A stretch of 64,000 nucleotides of DNA, taken from Desulforapulum autotrophicum HRM2 (GTDB lineage: Bacteria; Desulfobacterota; Desulfobacteria; Desulfobacterales; Desulfobacteraceae). The notes beneath the pieces were generated by a model that had not been told where the DNA came from, did no database searches, and saw only the letters and a list, made by a program, of their open reading frames with translations. Both the position numbers and the translations under genes were made by a program. The DNA lies in NCBI RefSeq assembly GCF_000020365.1, contig NC_012108.1, forward strand, positions 310,001-374,000, given 5' to 3'. Shown piece by piece: positions 35,315-43,477 of the stretch (position 1 is its first letter; the number at the start of each line of letters is the position of its first letter).

Positions 35315-35914
35315 TTAGCCCTCCTGTGCCAAGACCGCGGTCAGCAATTTTCTTGCCTGGAACAGCCTTGATTTAACCGTGCCGATCTTTATGTCAAGGG
35401 CCTGGGCAATTTCCCCGTAGGACAGTTCCTCAAGGGTGTTGAGCACAAAAACAACCCTTGCCTTTTCAGGTAACGTTTCCACTGCAGCCATGATATCTGC
35501 CTCAAGCTCCCTTTCCCGGTATAGTGTTTCAGGGGTTTCAATCCTGTTCTCCGAGGCCCTGACAGGTGGGGCATCATGGGCTTCAAACGAACTGTGGGAC
35601 CATCTGAATCGTCGTTTCCAGCGCCGTTTCCAGTTGAGACTGAGGTTGATCGTAATCTTTACAAGCCAGGTGAAAAGCCTTGAATCTCCCCTGAAACTGC
35701 CAATTTGCCGGTAAACCGTGACAAAGACATCCTGAACGATTTCAAGGCTCTCCTCTTCTTCAAGAACAATACCATAGGACACCTTGAGCAGGCGTCTCTG
35801 GTATCGATCAACAAGAACCCTGAAGGCCTTTTCCCGGCCGAGCTTGAGTTCTTTGATGAGATGTTTTTCATCCAGATTCAGCCCGGCCGGAGATTTGATG
35901 GTTTCGTTTTCCAC
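35315..35914 (-). CDS. ECF (RpoE-like) RNA polymerase sigma factor
   Basis: A 199-residue group 4 sigma factor. Region 2 spans about residues 22-95 (AFRVLVDRYQRRLLKVSYG, IVQDVFVTVYRQIGSFRGDS, FTWLVKITINLSLNWKRR). Region 4 spans about 140-195 (LPEKARVVFVLNTLEELSYGEIAQAL, IGTVKSRLFQARKLL). It directs transcription of an envelope or oxidative response, probably including its own operon. The start is uncertain: GTG at 35914 is preceded by GGGACAGGGTACC, and a TTG lies five codons before. The anti-sigma gene begins at the next base after its stop. Confidence 0.92.
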   Translation of the reverse strand: MENETIKSPAGLNLDEKHLIKELKLGREKAFRVLVDRYQRRLLKVSYGIVLEEEESLEIVQDVFVTVYRQIGSFRGDSRLFTWLVKITINLSLNWKRRWKRRFRWSHSSFEAHDAPPVRASENRIETPETLYRERELEADIMAAVETLPEKARVVFVLNTLEELSYGEIAQALDIKIGTVKSRLFQARKLLTAVLAQEG

Positions 35915-35952
35915 GGTACCCTGTCCCAAGGTTTAAAAAATAGCCCCCGGGG

Positions 35953-36339
35953 TTAACGGCGACCCGGGTTTCGCCTGCTATCACGGAATTTCTGGCCTAC
36001 AACAACCCGCTCATACGGTCCATTGATCCGGTGCCCCTGGCGGTTATCGTGACCGGAATTCCATTGTCGTTCATACCGGGGGTTAGCCCAGGCCCGTTGC
36101 CCCCGGACAGGACTGTGTTGCCTGGTATCGGGTCTGTAACCCCGGTGGTTGGAAGCCACTACACGGACCCGGTTATCATGGTGGAATCCCTGGAGCAGGG
36201 CTGCACCAAGAATCACGGCCCCCGTGCCGATTACGATCCCCTGGACCAGGTTCTGATTCCTTGAACCCGCATATCCCGGGGCCGCATAAATCGATATCAT
36301 CAATAGGGTCATCAAAGTCATACCAATTATTTTTTTCAT
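35953..36339 (-). CDS. Small exported basic hypothetical protein upstream of the ECF sigma gene
   Basis: A 128-residue protein. Residues 1-24 are a signal peptide (MKKIIGMTLMTLLMISIYAA, cut likely after GYA). A glycine/alanine-rich hydrophobic stretch (IVIGTGAVILGAALLQG) follows and could insert in a membrane. The second half is rich in Arg, His, Asn and Gln (YERQWNSGHDNRQGHR), strongly basic and probably disordered. There is no known family. It is 38 bases upstream of the sigma gene in the same direction, with AGGAGG before its ATG, so it is likely the first gene of the sigma operon and perhaps its target. Confidence 0.7.
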   Translation of the reverse strand: MKKIIGMTLMTLLMISIYAAPGYAGSRNQNLVQGIVIGTGAVILGAALLQGFHHDNRVRVVASNHRGYRPDTRQHSPVRGQRAWANPRYERQWNSGHDNRQGHRINGPYERVVVGQKFRDSRRNPGRR

Positions 36340-36459
36340 TGTATACCTCCTGTTTAAACCTCTGTTTTGCCGTTTTATTGATTCACCCTGGTGGGTGTTT
36401 CGTATAGAAGTAAGACACCGGTGCGTTGAGAATGTTCAAAATTAAAAAACAAGGGGCTT

Positions 36460-36488
36460 TTGACAACCTATTTTTTGCCTGATACAGT
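36460..36488 (+). promoter_or_regulatory. Sigma-70 type promoter before the universal stress protein gene
   Basis: TTGACA (36460-36465) and TACAGT (36483-36488) are separated by 17 bases, close to the sigma-70 consensus, and lie about 50 bases upstream of the universal stress protein start. The ten-base TGCCTGATAC occurs both across the -10 box and again near 36508-36517, which might be a regulator half-site. Confidence 0.5.
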
Positions 36489-36537
36489 AAATTATAATCA
36501 GCCCCAATGCCTGATACGATAAAAGATGGAGGTTGTC

Positions 36538-37473
36538 ATGGAAAACAGCAAAAAAATACTCATCGCCATGGATGCCTCGGCCCACGCCCTTGAGGCTGTT
36601 CAGTATGCCGGGGATTTTTTCTCACCCAGGCACACGGAAATAGAACTTTTCCATGTGGATAGCCATATCCCCGAATCCTTCTGGGACATGAATCTTGGTT
36701 CCGGGTTTCAGAGAAGGATGAGTTCTGTTAAATCCTGGACCCTGGAGCATGAAAAGGCCATGAAAAACCAGATGGAAGCGGCAAGGGTCATTCTTCTGGA
36801 ACTCGGGTTCCCCTACAAGTCCATAACCCTTAAATACCAGGATGCTGTCAAGGATGTTGCAAGGGAGATCATTGATGAGTCGGAAAAGGGGTTCCATTGC
36901 GTTGTCGTGGGTCGTACAGGTGTCAGCCGTTTCAAGGATTTTATTCTGGGCAACGTTGCAACAAAGCTTGTGGGTAAAATCGTGGGCATGCCCCTCATTG
37001 TCGTGGGTGCCTGCACCATTCCTAAAAAGGTGATGATTGCCTTTGATGGTTCAGAGAGCGCCCAGCGGACTGTGGACTGCATCTGTCGGATGATGAACAA
37101 GGAGGCGAGCAGCATCAAGATCTGTTACGTCATCCGAACCATCAGCGATGTTTATACCTCTGCGGCCCAGGATATCCACATTGCCGAAGAGGAGATGTTC
37201 AGCCAAACCCGCAGGATTGTTGAACCCATGATTGAAAATGCAGTTGAACAGCTGGTTGGCGCAGGGGTTAAACGGGAAAACATCTGCTGGGAGATCAAGG
37301 AAAACGAATACTCCCGGGCCAGGGCCATTGTCCAGGATGCTGAGGCAAACGGGTTTGGCACCATTGCCGTGGGCCGACGGGGGTTGAGCCGTGTGGAGGA
37401 GTTCTTTATCGGTCGGGTGAGCAAAAAGGTAGTCCAGCTTGCCGCCAACTCAGCGGTCTGGATCGTTAACTGA
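36538..37473 (+). CDS. Tandem universal stress protein
   Basis: A 311-residue cytoplasmic protein with two UspA domains. Domain 1 (about residues 4-155) starts KKILIAMDASAHALEAVQYA and ends VVVGRTGVSRFKDFILGNVA with the ATP-type G-2x-G-9x-G(S/N) loop region partly kept. Domain 2 (about 160-310) starts KKVMIAFDGSESAQRTVDCI and ends IAVGRRGLSRVEEFFIGRVS. The ATG at 36538 is chosen because GGAGG precedes it by a correct distance; the earlier in-frame ATG overlaps that site. These proteins bind ATP or other ligands and protect cells under stress. Its 3' end overlaps the convergent etfA gene by 24 bases. Confidence 0.92.
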   Translation: MENSKKILIAMDASAHALEAVQYAGDFFSPRHTEIELFHVDSHIPESFWDMNLGSGFQRRMSSVKSWTLEHEKAMKNQMEAARVILLELGFPYKSITLKYQDAVKDVAREIIDESEKGFHCVVVGRTGVSRFKDFILGNVATKLVGKIVGMPLIVVGACTIPKKVMIAFDGSESAQRTVDCICRMMNKEASSIKICYVIRTISDVYTSAAQDIHIAEEEMFSQTRRIVEPMIENAVEQLVGAGVKRENICWEIKENEYSRARAIVQDAEANGFGTIAVGRRGLSRVEEFFIGRVSKKVVQLAANSAVWIVN

Positions 37474-38439
37474 TGCGGCAATGGCCTCAAAGGCGCTGAT
37501 AAAGGTCAGGATATCTGCGACAATGCAGTAATCCGAGTGGTTGAATATGGCGGCATTGGGGTCTGAATTGATGCTGACAATGGTTTTTGAACCCATGATG
37601 CCGGCAAGGTGCTGGGAAGATCCTGAGATGCCGCAGGCAATGTACACCTCGGGGGAAACCCTGGCGCCGGTGATGCCCACCTGGAACCGGTAGGGCATCC
37701 ATCCATCGTCCACCAGTGGCCGGGATACTCCCATGGCGGCGTTGGGAAAAAGTGCGGCAAATCCCTCCACGGCACCGAGGTTCTCCCTTGAGCCAAGCCC
37801 CCTTCCTGCGGAAACAATCACCGTGGCTCGTTCAAGATCATCTCCTCTTTTGTCGGCAGAACGGGTGCCCAGGCGTTTAATTCCTGGGTCTGAAAATTTG
37901 ATTTCCATGGTTTCAATGGGGCCGGGAAGGGGAGCCGATGCCGGAACCTCTGGGGATAAGAACGCACTGGGTTGGACCATGGCAATGCAGGGGGTTTTGT
38001 TTGCCTGGATCAGGGCGTTTTTTGCACCATTGAAAATGGGCCTTGAAAAAAGGGGCACACCATCTTCCCATAACAGGTTGTTCACCCCGGCAATGGCGGT
38101 GCCGTTTAACCGTACGGCAAGGCCCGGTGCAAAATCCCTTCCCGTTGCCGTGTGGGCAACAAGGATGTGGGAAGGTGAAAGCGTGGCAAACAGTTCAGCC
38201 AGGGCCGTCTTGTATGCCCCGCTGTTGTATCCGTCAATGCCTGTTATGGCAAGACAAATAGTCCGCATTCCCAGGCGGGCAAGTTCTGCTGCCATATCTG
38301 GCTGGTCTGTTCCCGGAATCACCAGCACAATCGGGGCATGGATTCCGTTTGCCAGAAGGGTTGCCAGATGTATCAGTTCGTGGGTGACGGGAAGGATTCT
38401 TTTACCGTCATGCTCGACAACAACCGCGATGGGTTTCAT
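37450..38439 (-). CDS. etfA: Electron transfer flavoprotein, alpha subunit
   Basis: A 329-residue ETF alpha subunit. The N-terminal half is the ETF domain ([20 protein letters not shown]). The C-terminal FAD-binding domain has [75 protein letters not shown]. It carries FAD and, with EtfB, takes electrons from acyl-CoA dehydrogenases and passes them to the membrane quinone pool. It overlaps etfB by ATGA. Its 3' end runs into the convergent universal stress gene. The likely donors are the acyl-CoA dehydrogenases at 41.5 and 46.6 kb. Confidence 0.95.
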   Translation of the reverse strand: MKPIAVVVEHDGKRILPVTHELIHLATLLANGIHAPIVLVIPGTDQPDMAAELARLGMRTICLAITGIDGYNSGAYKTALAELFATLSPSHILVAHTATGRDFAPGLAVRLNGTAIAGVNNLLWEDGVPLFSRPIFNGAKNALIQANKTPCIAMVQPSAFLSPEVPASAPLPGPIETMEIKFSDPGIKRLGTRSADKRGDDLERATVIVSAGRGLGSRENLGAVEGFAALFPNAAMGVSRPLVDDGWMPYRFQVGITGARVSPEVYIACGISGSSQHLAGIMGSKTIVSINSDPNAAIFNHSDYCIVADILTFISAFEAIAASVNDPDR

Positions 38440-39221
38440 ATGACCCCCCTTTTTCTTAAAATGGAAAAGAGCGCTTCGGCCTTGTCTTCGACGCTTCCTT
38501 CAAGCAGGGTTCCAGAACGGCTTTTTGTGGGCTCCTGGAGCCGTATGACGGTCTGGTCTTCTTTGAAAAGTTTATCCTGGGGAACGATAACCGTCGTTAT
38601 TTTTTTTGATCCGGCCTTGAGCAGCTTGGAAAGGGTTGGATACCGGGGGGTATTCATGCCCGCCTGGACGGTTAAAAGGGCCGGAAGTTTTATTGCCAGA
38701 CATTCGCGTTCCCCCCGGTCCAATTCCCTTTCAACGGTTATGTCAGAGGTTCCTGAAACCAAGGAGATCTTTATAACACCCGTGGCACATGCAATGCCCA
38801 TGCGTTCGGCAAGGATGGGTCCGGTCAGTCCTTCCATTGCGTCCTGGGAGATCATGCCCGTGAGTACAAGGTCATAGGTGTGGTTTCCTGGTGTGGAGTG
38901 GTGGGGCAGGCCCATGGTTTGTCCAAGGGTTTGCCCCAGGGTTTGAAAGATCAATTCTGCCGTCACTCCGGGAGTCTGATCTTTTTCCACAACAATGTGA
39001 TAGCCGTTGTCAGCACCCATGCCAAAGGCTCGTTTAATAACTTCTTCGGCTTTTTTACGGCCCACGGTAACCACATCCACAACCGCTCCATGTCCCTGGT
39101 CCTGAAACTGCTCTTTTATTTGAATTGCCGCCTCAAGAGCATACTCGTCAAAGCGGTTCATGGCAAAGGTGTGGCCCTGGGGGCTCGTTGTTACCTGTTT
39201 TATGCATACAAGAATATTCAT
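38436..39221 (-). CDS. etfB: Electron transfer flavoprotein, beta subunit
   Basis: A 261-residue ETF beta subunit starting MNILVCIKQVTTSPQGHTFAM, the standard opening. Further family blocks are NRFDEYALEAAIQIKEQ, DVVTVGRKKAEEVIKRAFGMGAD, and the recognition-loop region AVEVVERELDRGE-like (DITVERELDRGERECLAIKLPALLTVQAG). It binds AMP and docks to dehydrogenases. The ATG at 39221 is canonical; a TTG seven codons upstream is unlikely. A 26-bp near-palindrome shared with the acyl-CoA operon lies 40 bases upstream, implying common regulation. Confidence 0.95.
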   Translation of the reverse strand: MNILVCIKQVTTSPQGHTFAMNRFDEYALEAAIQIKEQFQDQGHGAVVDVVTVGRKKAEEVIKRAFGMGADNGYHIVVEKDQTPGVTAELIFQTLGQTLGQTMGLPHHSTPGNHTYDLVLTGMISQDAMEGLTGPILAERMGIACATGVIKISLVSGTSDITVERELDRGERECLAIKLPALLTVQAGMNTPRYPTLSKLLKAGSKKITTVIVPQDKLFKEDQTVIRLQEPTKSRSGTLLEGSVEDKAEALFSILRKRGVI

Positions 39222-39260
39222 GCCAAGGTTATAGGCATACAATTAAATCTGGATCAAGAC

Positions 39261-39286
39261 AAAAAACGAACGTTTGTTCTATTTTT
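39261..39286. promoter_or_regulatory. Near-palindromic operator upstream of etfBA (shared with acyl-CoA operon)
   Basis: The core AACGAACGTTTGTT (39265-39278) has seven-base arms with one mismatch. With flanks, 24 of 26 bases match the site at 40630-40655. It lies 40 bases before the etfB start, a typical repressor position. The most likely binder is the TetR protein encoded at 42755-43477, but this is inference. Confidence 0.6.
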
Positions 39287-39448
39287 TATCCGGCAGTTGA
39301 TTTAACACTTAAAAACTTTGGGTAAAACGACAACGGTCAGAGAGTCAAATAAAATTGACATTGCCAATATCGTGTAAAAAATGTACTTACAAAAAACAAA
39401 GTGTATATATTGATAATGAAATAATGCATCCGACAGAGGAATTTAAAA

Positions 39449-40618
39449 ATGATCCAGAGCATCCTTGATAATGACCTGTACAAATTTACCATGCAACAGG
39501 CCGTGCATATGCTATATCCCCGCGTGGATGTGGAATATGAATTTATCAACCGCTCCAATACGCCTTTTCCCAAAGATTTTGCACAAAGACTCCAGGTTGA
39601 AGTACAGGGAATGAAAAATTTCCGGCTGACCCCGGAGGAGAAGGAGTATCTTGATAAAACCTGTTACTTCATGACCCCGGTATACCTGGATTTTCTAGAG
39701 CACTACACCTTTGATCCCGATGAAGTCACCGTTTCCCAGACCAACAGTGAACTGTCGGTTACCATCAAGGGGCCCTGGTACCGAACCATTCTCTGGGAAG
39801 TGCCACTCATGGCCATCATCAGTGAGCTTTATTTTGTCATGACCAATGCCCGGCCCCTGCCCGACGAACAGATCCGGGTCATTAACCTCAACAAGGCAAA
39901 AATCCTGAGTTGCAACAACATTCGCTATGCTGATTTCGGCACCCGGCGGCGGTTTTCATCCTCGGGTCACGAGGCATTAATCCGGGATATCCTGGCCCTT
40001 GAGCATAACACCCTCATCGGCACCAGCAACGTCAATCTGGCCAGACTTTTCAACATCAAACCCATCGGCACCATGGCCCATGAATGGATCATGTTCCATG
40101 GCGTACTCAACGGCTACAGAATGGCAAATCCCACAGCCGTTGCGGCCTGGGCAACGGCATTCCACGGACACCTGGGTATTGCCCTGACTGACACTTTTAC
40201 AACGGATATTTTCCTTTCCACCTTTGATACCCTCCATGCCAAACTCTTTGACGGGGTCCGCCATGACTCAGGAGATCCCATCGCCTTTATCGACAGGATT
40301 GTGGACCACTACAAAAAACTGCACATCGATCCCATCACAAAGACCATCGTTTTTTCAGACGGGCTTGACATTGACAAGGCTGTTCACATTCACAACCACT
40401 GCATTAACCGGATACGAGATTCCTACGGCATCGGCACCAACCTTACCAATGATGTCGGCGTTACCCCCCTTAACATGGTGATCAAGCTTGCAAAGTGCAG
40501 AACCGCCCCTGAAAAGGATTGGCACAACGCCATCAAGCTTTCCGATGATAAGGGCAAACACACGGGTGACAGCGAGGAGCTGGCCCACTGCATCAAGGTG
40601 CTTGAACGGGGAATGTGA
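39449..40618 (+). CDS. pncB: Nicotinate phosphoribosyltransferase
   Basis: A 389-residue enzyme converting nicotinate and PRPP, with ATP, to nicotinate mononucleotide in NAD salvage. Family blocks are the opening SILDNDLYKFTMQQAVHMLYP, YADFGTRRRFSSSGHEAL near residue 160, GTSNVNLARLFNIKPIGTMAHEW near 190, FDGVRHDSGDP near 268, and IGTNLTNDVG near 330. Length matches PncB. A TTGACA at 39355-39360 may belong to its promoter, without a good -10 box. It lies alone between the divergent etfB and the phosphatase operon. Confidence 0.95.
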   Translation: MIQSILDNDLYKFTMQQAVHMLYPRVDVEYEFINRSNTPFPKDFAQRLQVEVQGMKNFRLTPEEKEYLDKTCYFMTPVYLDFLEHYTFDPDEVTVSQTNSELSVTIKGPWYRTILWEVPLMAIISELYFVMTNARPLPDEQIRVINLNKAKILSCNNIRYADFGTRRRFSSSGHEALIRDILALEHNTLIGTSNVNLARLFNIKPIGTMAHEWIMFHGVLNGYRMANPTAVAAWATAFHGHLGIALTDTFTTDIFLSTFDTLHAKLFDGVRHDSGDPIAFIDRIVDHYKKLHIDPITKTIVFSDGLDIDKAVHIHNHCINRIRDSYGIGTNLTNDVGVTPLNMVIKLAKCRTAPEKDWHNAIKLSDDKGKHTGDSEELAHCIKVLERGM

Positions 40619-40629
40619 ATCTTTCCTCA

Positions 40630-40655
40630 AAAAAGCGAACGTTCGTTCTATTTTT
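40630..40655. promoter_or_regulatory. Near-palindromic operator upstream of the phosphatase/acyl-CoA dehydrogenase operon
   Basis: The core AGCGAACGTTCGTT (40635-40648) has seven-base arms with one mismatch, and the whole 26 bases match the etfBA site at 24 positions. A plausible promoter adjoins it: TTGACT (40657-40662), 17 bases, TAAGGT (40680-40685). The operon it precedes encodes a TetR regulator as its third gene. Confidence 0.6.
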
Positions 40656-40728
40656 ATTGACTTGACATCTTTAAGGGGATAAGGTGGTGCCAGTTTAAGA
40701 ATAGAACAGACGATGCAGGGGGGAAGAA

Positions 40729-41451
40729 ATGGGGACCATCTGGTTGATACGCCATGGTCAGGCGTGTTTTGGTGATGACGAGTATGATGCGCTTTCAGCC
40801 ACGGGATTTCGCCAGGCCGAAGCCCTGGGACACTATTTTGCCAGGTCAAAAACAGCCTTTGACGCTGTTTACGCAGGCAGCATGAAGCGTCAGACAGACA
40901 CGGCAAAGCGGACCATGTCCCTTGCCTGGAATGAATCGTCACTCTCCCGGCAATCCCCATGGGAACCTGCCATTCTTCCCGAGTTCAACGAGTACGATTT
41001 CATGGCCATCATTAACAGCCAGCTGCCAGCCCTGGTGGCTGAGGACCCGGCCTTCAGGGAAAAAAGCAAAAAGATATTCACGGATGACCCAACCTTTGTG
41101 GCGCTGTTCAGCCTTATGTTCAAACGGTGGGTCTCGGGGCAATACGATATCCCCGGTGCTGAAACATTTGAACAGTACAAAAAACGCATACACAGGGGCA
41201 TTTCCAGAATAATCGCGAAAAATGGAACGGGCAGGCAGATTGCCGTATTTACCTCGGGGGGCGTTATCGCAGTCTTGGTGCAAAAGGCGCTCAACCTTTC
41301 CATGGCAGTCACCATGGAGACCGGCTGGCAGATCTGCAATGCCTCCATCAGCCGGTTAACCTATGATGAAAACAAGCTTACCATGGCCGGATTCAACTCT
41401 GTTGCCCACCTCAGGATGGACCCAGAGCAGGACCTGATCACATACCGATAA
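40729..41451 (+). CDS. Histidine phosphatase family protein (phosphoglycerate mutase-like)
   Basis: A 240-residue protein of the branch-1 histidine phosphatase superfamily. The catalytic opening is IWLIRHGQACFGDDEYDAL (phospho-acceptor His near residue 8), with ATGFRQAEALGHYF, a central YAGSMKRQTDTA arginine, and the second histidine replaced or shifted (FTSGGVIAVLVQ, where many members have a His in SHG). It is the first gene of an acyl-CoA operon that also encodes an ACAD10/11-type kinase, so dephosphorylation of a phosphorylated acyl intermediate is a sensible guess. A glycolytic mutase role is unlikely in this setting. Confidence 0.88.
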   Translation: MGTIWLIRHGQACFGDDEYDALSATGFRQAEALGHYFARSKTAFDAVYAGSMKRQTDTAKRTMSLAWNESSLSRQSPWEPAILPEFNEYDFMAIINSQLPALVAEDPAFREKSKKIFTDDPTFVALFSLMFKRWVSGQYDIPGAETFEQYKKRIHRGISRIIAKNGTGRQIAVFTSGGVIAVLVQKALNLSMAVTMETGWQICNASISRLTYDENKLTMAGFNSVAHLRMDPEQDLITYR

Positions 41452-41473
41452 ATGTTTATGCAAGGAGAATCAA

Positions 41474-42682
41474 ATGGACTTTTCCGTGTCAAAAAAGATT
41501 GAAACCATTGTGGAAATGATCAATGAGTTTGTGGACAGGGAGCTCATCCCCCTGGAGCCTGAGTTCCTTGTCAAGGATTTCAGGAGTATGCTGCCTGTGT
41601 TAAAGGAAAAACAGGCCATGGTCAAAAAGATGGAACTATGGGCCCCCAATTTTCCTGTGGAGTGTGGTGGAATGGGGCTTTCCCTTCTGGAGCACGGGCT
41701 TGTATCCGAAGCCCTTGGCCGGTCTCCCCTGGGACACTTTGTGTTCTGGTGCCAGGCCCCGGATGCCGGGAATGTGGAAATTCTGCATATGTTCGGCACT
41801 GACGAACAAAAACAGCGCTACCTCAATCCCCTGGTCCAGGGAGATATCCGATCCTGTTTCTCCATGACCGAGGTGGACATGCCTGGCTCCAATCCTGTGA
41901 TGCTTGAAACAACAGCTGTAAAGGACGGGGGTGACTATGTGATCAACGGCCACAAGTGGTATACATCGTCTGCGGACGGGTCGGATTTTGCCATTGTCAT
42001 GGCTGTTACCAACCCGGAAGCATCACCCTATCTAAGGGCAAGTATGATTCTCGTGCCCACCAATACCCCGGGATTTAACCTGGTGAGAAATATTCCCGTC
42101 ATGGGGCACGAGGGAAACGACTACCTCAGCCATGCTGAAATTCTTTACCAGAGCTGCAGGGTTCCCCAGGAGAACCTCCTGGGGCCCGAGGGCCAGGGTT
42201 TTGTCATTGCCCAGGAACGCCTCGGACCCGGTCGTATTCATCACTGCATGCGGTGGCTGGGCATCTGCAGTCGATCCTTTGATCTCATGTGCCACCGGGC
42301 CAACTACCGGGTCATCACCCCGAAAGGCAAAACCCTAGGTACCCAGCAGACGGTTCAGAACTGGATTGCTGAATCAAAGGCGGAGATTGATGCGGCAAGG
42401 CTGATGACCCTGAATGCGGCCTGGCAGATTGACCAGAATGGCGCAGCTGCTTCAAGGGAGGCCATATCAACCATCAAGTTTGTGGTTGCCAACACCATGA
42501 ACCGGGTGGTGGACCGGGCCCTCCAGCTCCATGGCGGCCTTGGCATGACCGACGACACCATCCTGGCCTTTTTCTATCGACACGAACGGGCCGCAAGGAT
42601 CTACGACGGGGCCGATGAGGTTCACAAGATGAGCCTTGCAAAACGGATCCTTAGATCCTATGAGGGACGAACCATTAAATAG
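41474..42682 (+). CDS. Acyl-CoA dehydrogenase, ACAD10/ACAD11-like
   Basis: A 402-residue flavoprotein. It has CQAPDAGNVEILHMFGTDEQ near residues 93-112, SCFSMTEVDMPGSNP near 127-141, and RLGPGRIHHCMR at 249-260, which is characteristic of the ACAD10/ACAD11 dehydrogenase domain, together with GGLGMTDDTILAFFYR in the C-terminal part. Those enzymes act on 4-phosphorylated acyl-CoAs made by a partner kinase domain; here the matching kinase is a separate gene in the same operon. Electrons would go to EtfAB. RBS AAGGAG is well placed. A conventional acyl-CoA substrate cannot be excluded. Confidence 0.93.
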   Translation: MDFSVSKKIETIVEMINEFVDRELIPLEPEFLVKDFRSMLPVLKEKQAMVKKMELWAPNFPVECGGMGLSLLEHGLVSEALGRSPLGHFVFWCQAPDAGNVEILHMFGTDEQKQRYLNPLVQGDIRSCFSMTEVDMPGSNPVMLETTAVKDGGDYVINGHKWYTSSADGSDFAIVMAVTNPEASPYLRASMILVPTNTPGFNLVRNIPVMGHEGNDYLSHAEILYQSCRVPQENLLGPEGQGFVIAQERLGPGRIHHCMRWLGICSRSFDLMCHRANYRVITPKGKTLGTQQTVQNWIAESKAEIDAARLMTLNAAWQIDQNGAAASREAISTIKFVVANTMNRVVDRALQLHGGLGMTDDTILAFFYRHERAARIYDGADEVHKMSLAKRILRSYEGRTIK

Positions 42683-42754
42683 ATATGCGTGTCGGGATCT
42701 GGAACGGCAAAGTTCCCTGGCACCCCGCATCAACGCAGGAGATCTTTGCGTGAC

Positions 42755-43477
42755 ATGAATTACCATGAATTTGAAAAAAGCATGAACAGCTTTGGGGACA
42801 CCATCTGCAAGGAGGTGTTCGAGGAGAACCAGGATGCCATCCGCATCAAAAAAGAGAAAACAGCTGTTAAAAATTTTAAAAAGATTTTTGATGCCGTGTT
42901 CCAGATCACCTATGAAAAGGGATTTCAGGCCATGAGCATGCGGGATTTAAGTGCAAAAACCCAGATGAGCATGGGCTCCCTCTACGGTTATTTCAAAGGC
43001 AAGGAGGAACTGCTTGCCATTATCCAGCGCCAGGGCCGCACCATGATTGAACGGGTGCTTGAACCCTTTGCCAACCGGCCGGAGGACCCTGTCACACGTC
43101 TTAAAAATGTGATCAAGGCCCATCTGTTCTTGAGCGAAAAGGCCCGGCCCTGGTTTTATTTCACTTTTATGGAAGCCAGAAATTTAACTGAAGACGCTCT
43201 GGAATCGGTCATCCGCCTTGAAGAGTATACCGAAGAGATCCTGGTGGCCATCCTTGAACAGGGGGAGCGCCAGGGGGTTTTTGTTCCACGCAACCACAGG
43301 CTCACGGCCAGCATTATCAAGGCCATGCAGCAGGACTGGTATCTTAAGCGTTGGAAGTACGCCAAGCGCAACATATCCGTTGATGACTATTCAGACTATA
43401 TTCTCGAAATTGTTGATAATTTCTGCATCAAACAAACCCTGGTTTCAACAGACAAAGGAGAACACCCATGCAAGTGA
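42755..43477 (+). CDS. TetR family transcriptional regulator of the acyl-CoA operon
   Basis: A 240-residue regulator. After a charged N-terminus the helix-turn-helix at about residues 48-92 reads IFDAVFQITYEKGFQAMSMR, then LSAKTQMSMGSLYGYFKGKEELL. The C-terminal part resembles the FadR-type or TetR_C_33 ligand domain (ARPWFYFTFMEARNLTEDAL). The start is unsettled: the ATG at 42755 gives the natural N-terminus but AGGAG is 14 bases away, whereas a TTG at 42746 has AGGAG at five bases. It overlaps the kinase gene by ten bases. It probably binds the shared 26-bp sites before this operon and etfBA. Confidence 0.88.
   Translation: MNYHEFEKSMNSFGDTICKEVFEENQDAIRIKKEKTAVKNFKKIFDAVFQITYEKGFQAMSMRDLSAKTQMSMGSLYGYFKGKEELLAIIQRQGRTMIERVLEPFANRPEDPVTRLKNVIKAHLFLSEKARPWFYFTFMEARNLTEDALESVIRLEEYTEEILVAILEQGERQGVFVPRNHRLTASIIKAMQQDWYLKRWKYAKRNISVDDYSDYILEIVDNFCIKQTLVSTDKGEHPCK

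Noticed and set aside
40729-41451. Glycolytic phosphoglycerate mutase
   Set aside because: Length and the RHG motif fit the superfamily, but the second catalytic region is altered and the operon is for acyl-CoA catabolism.
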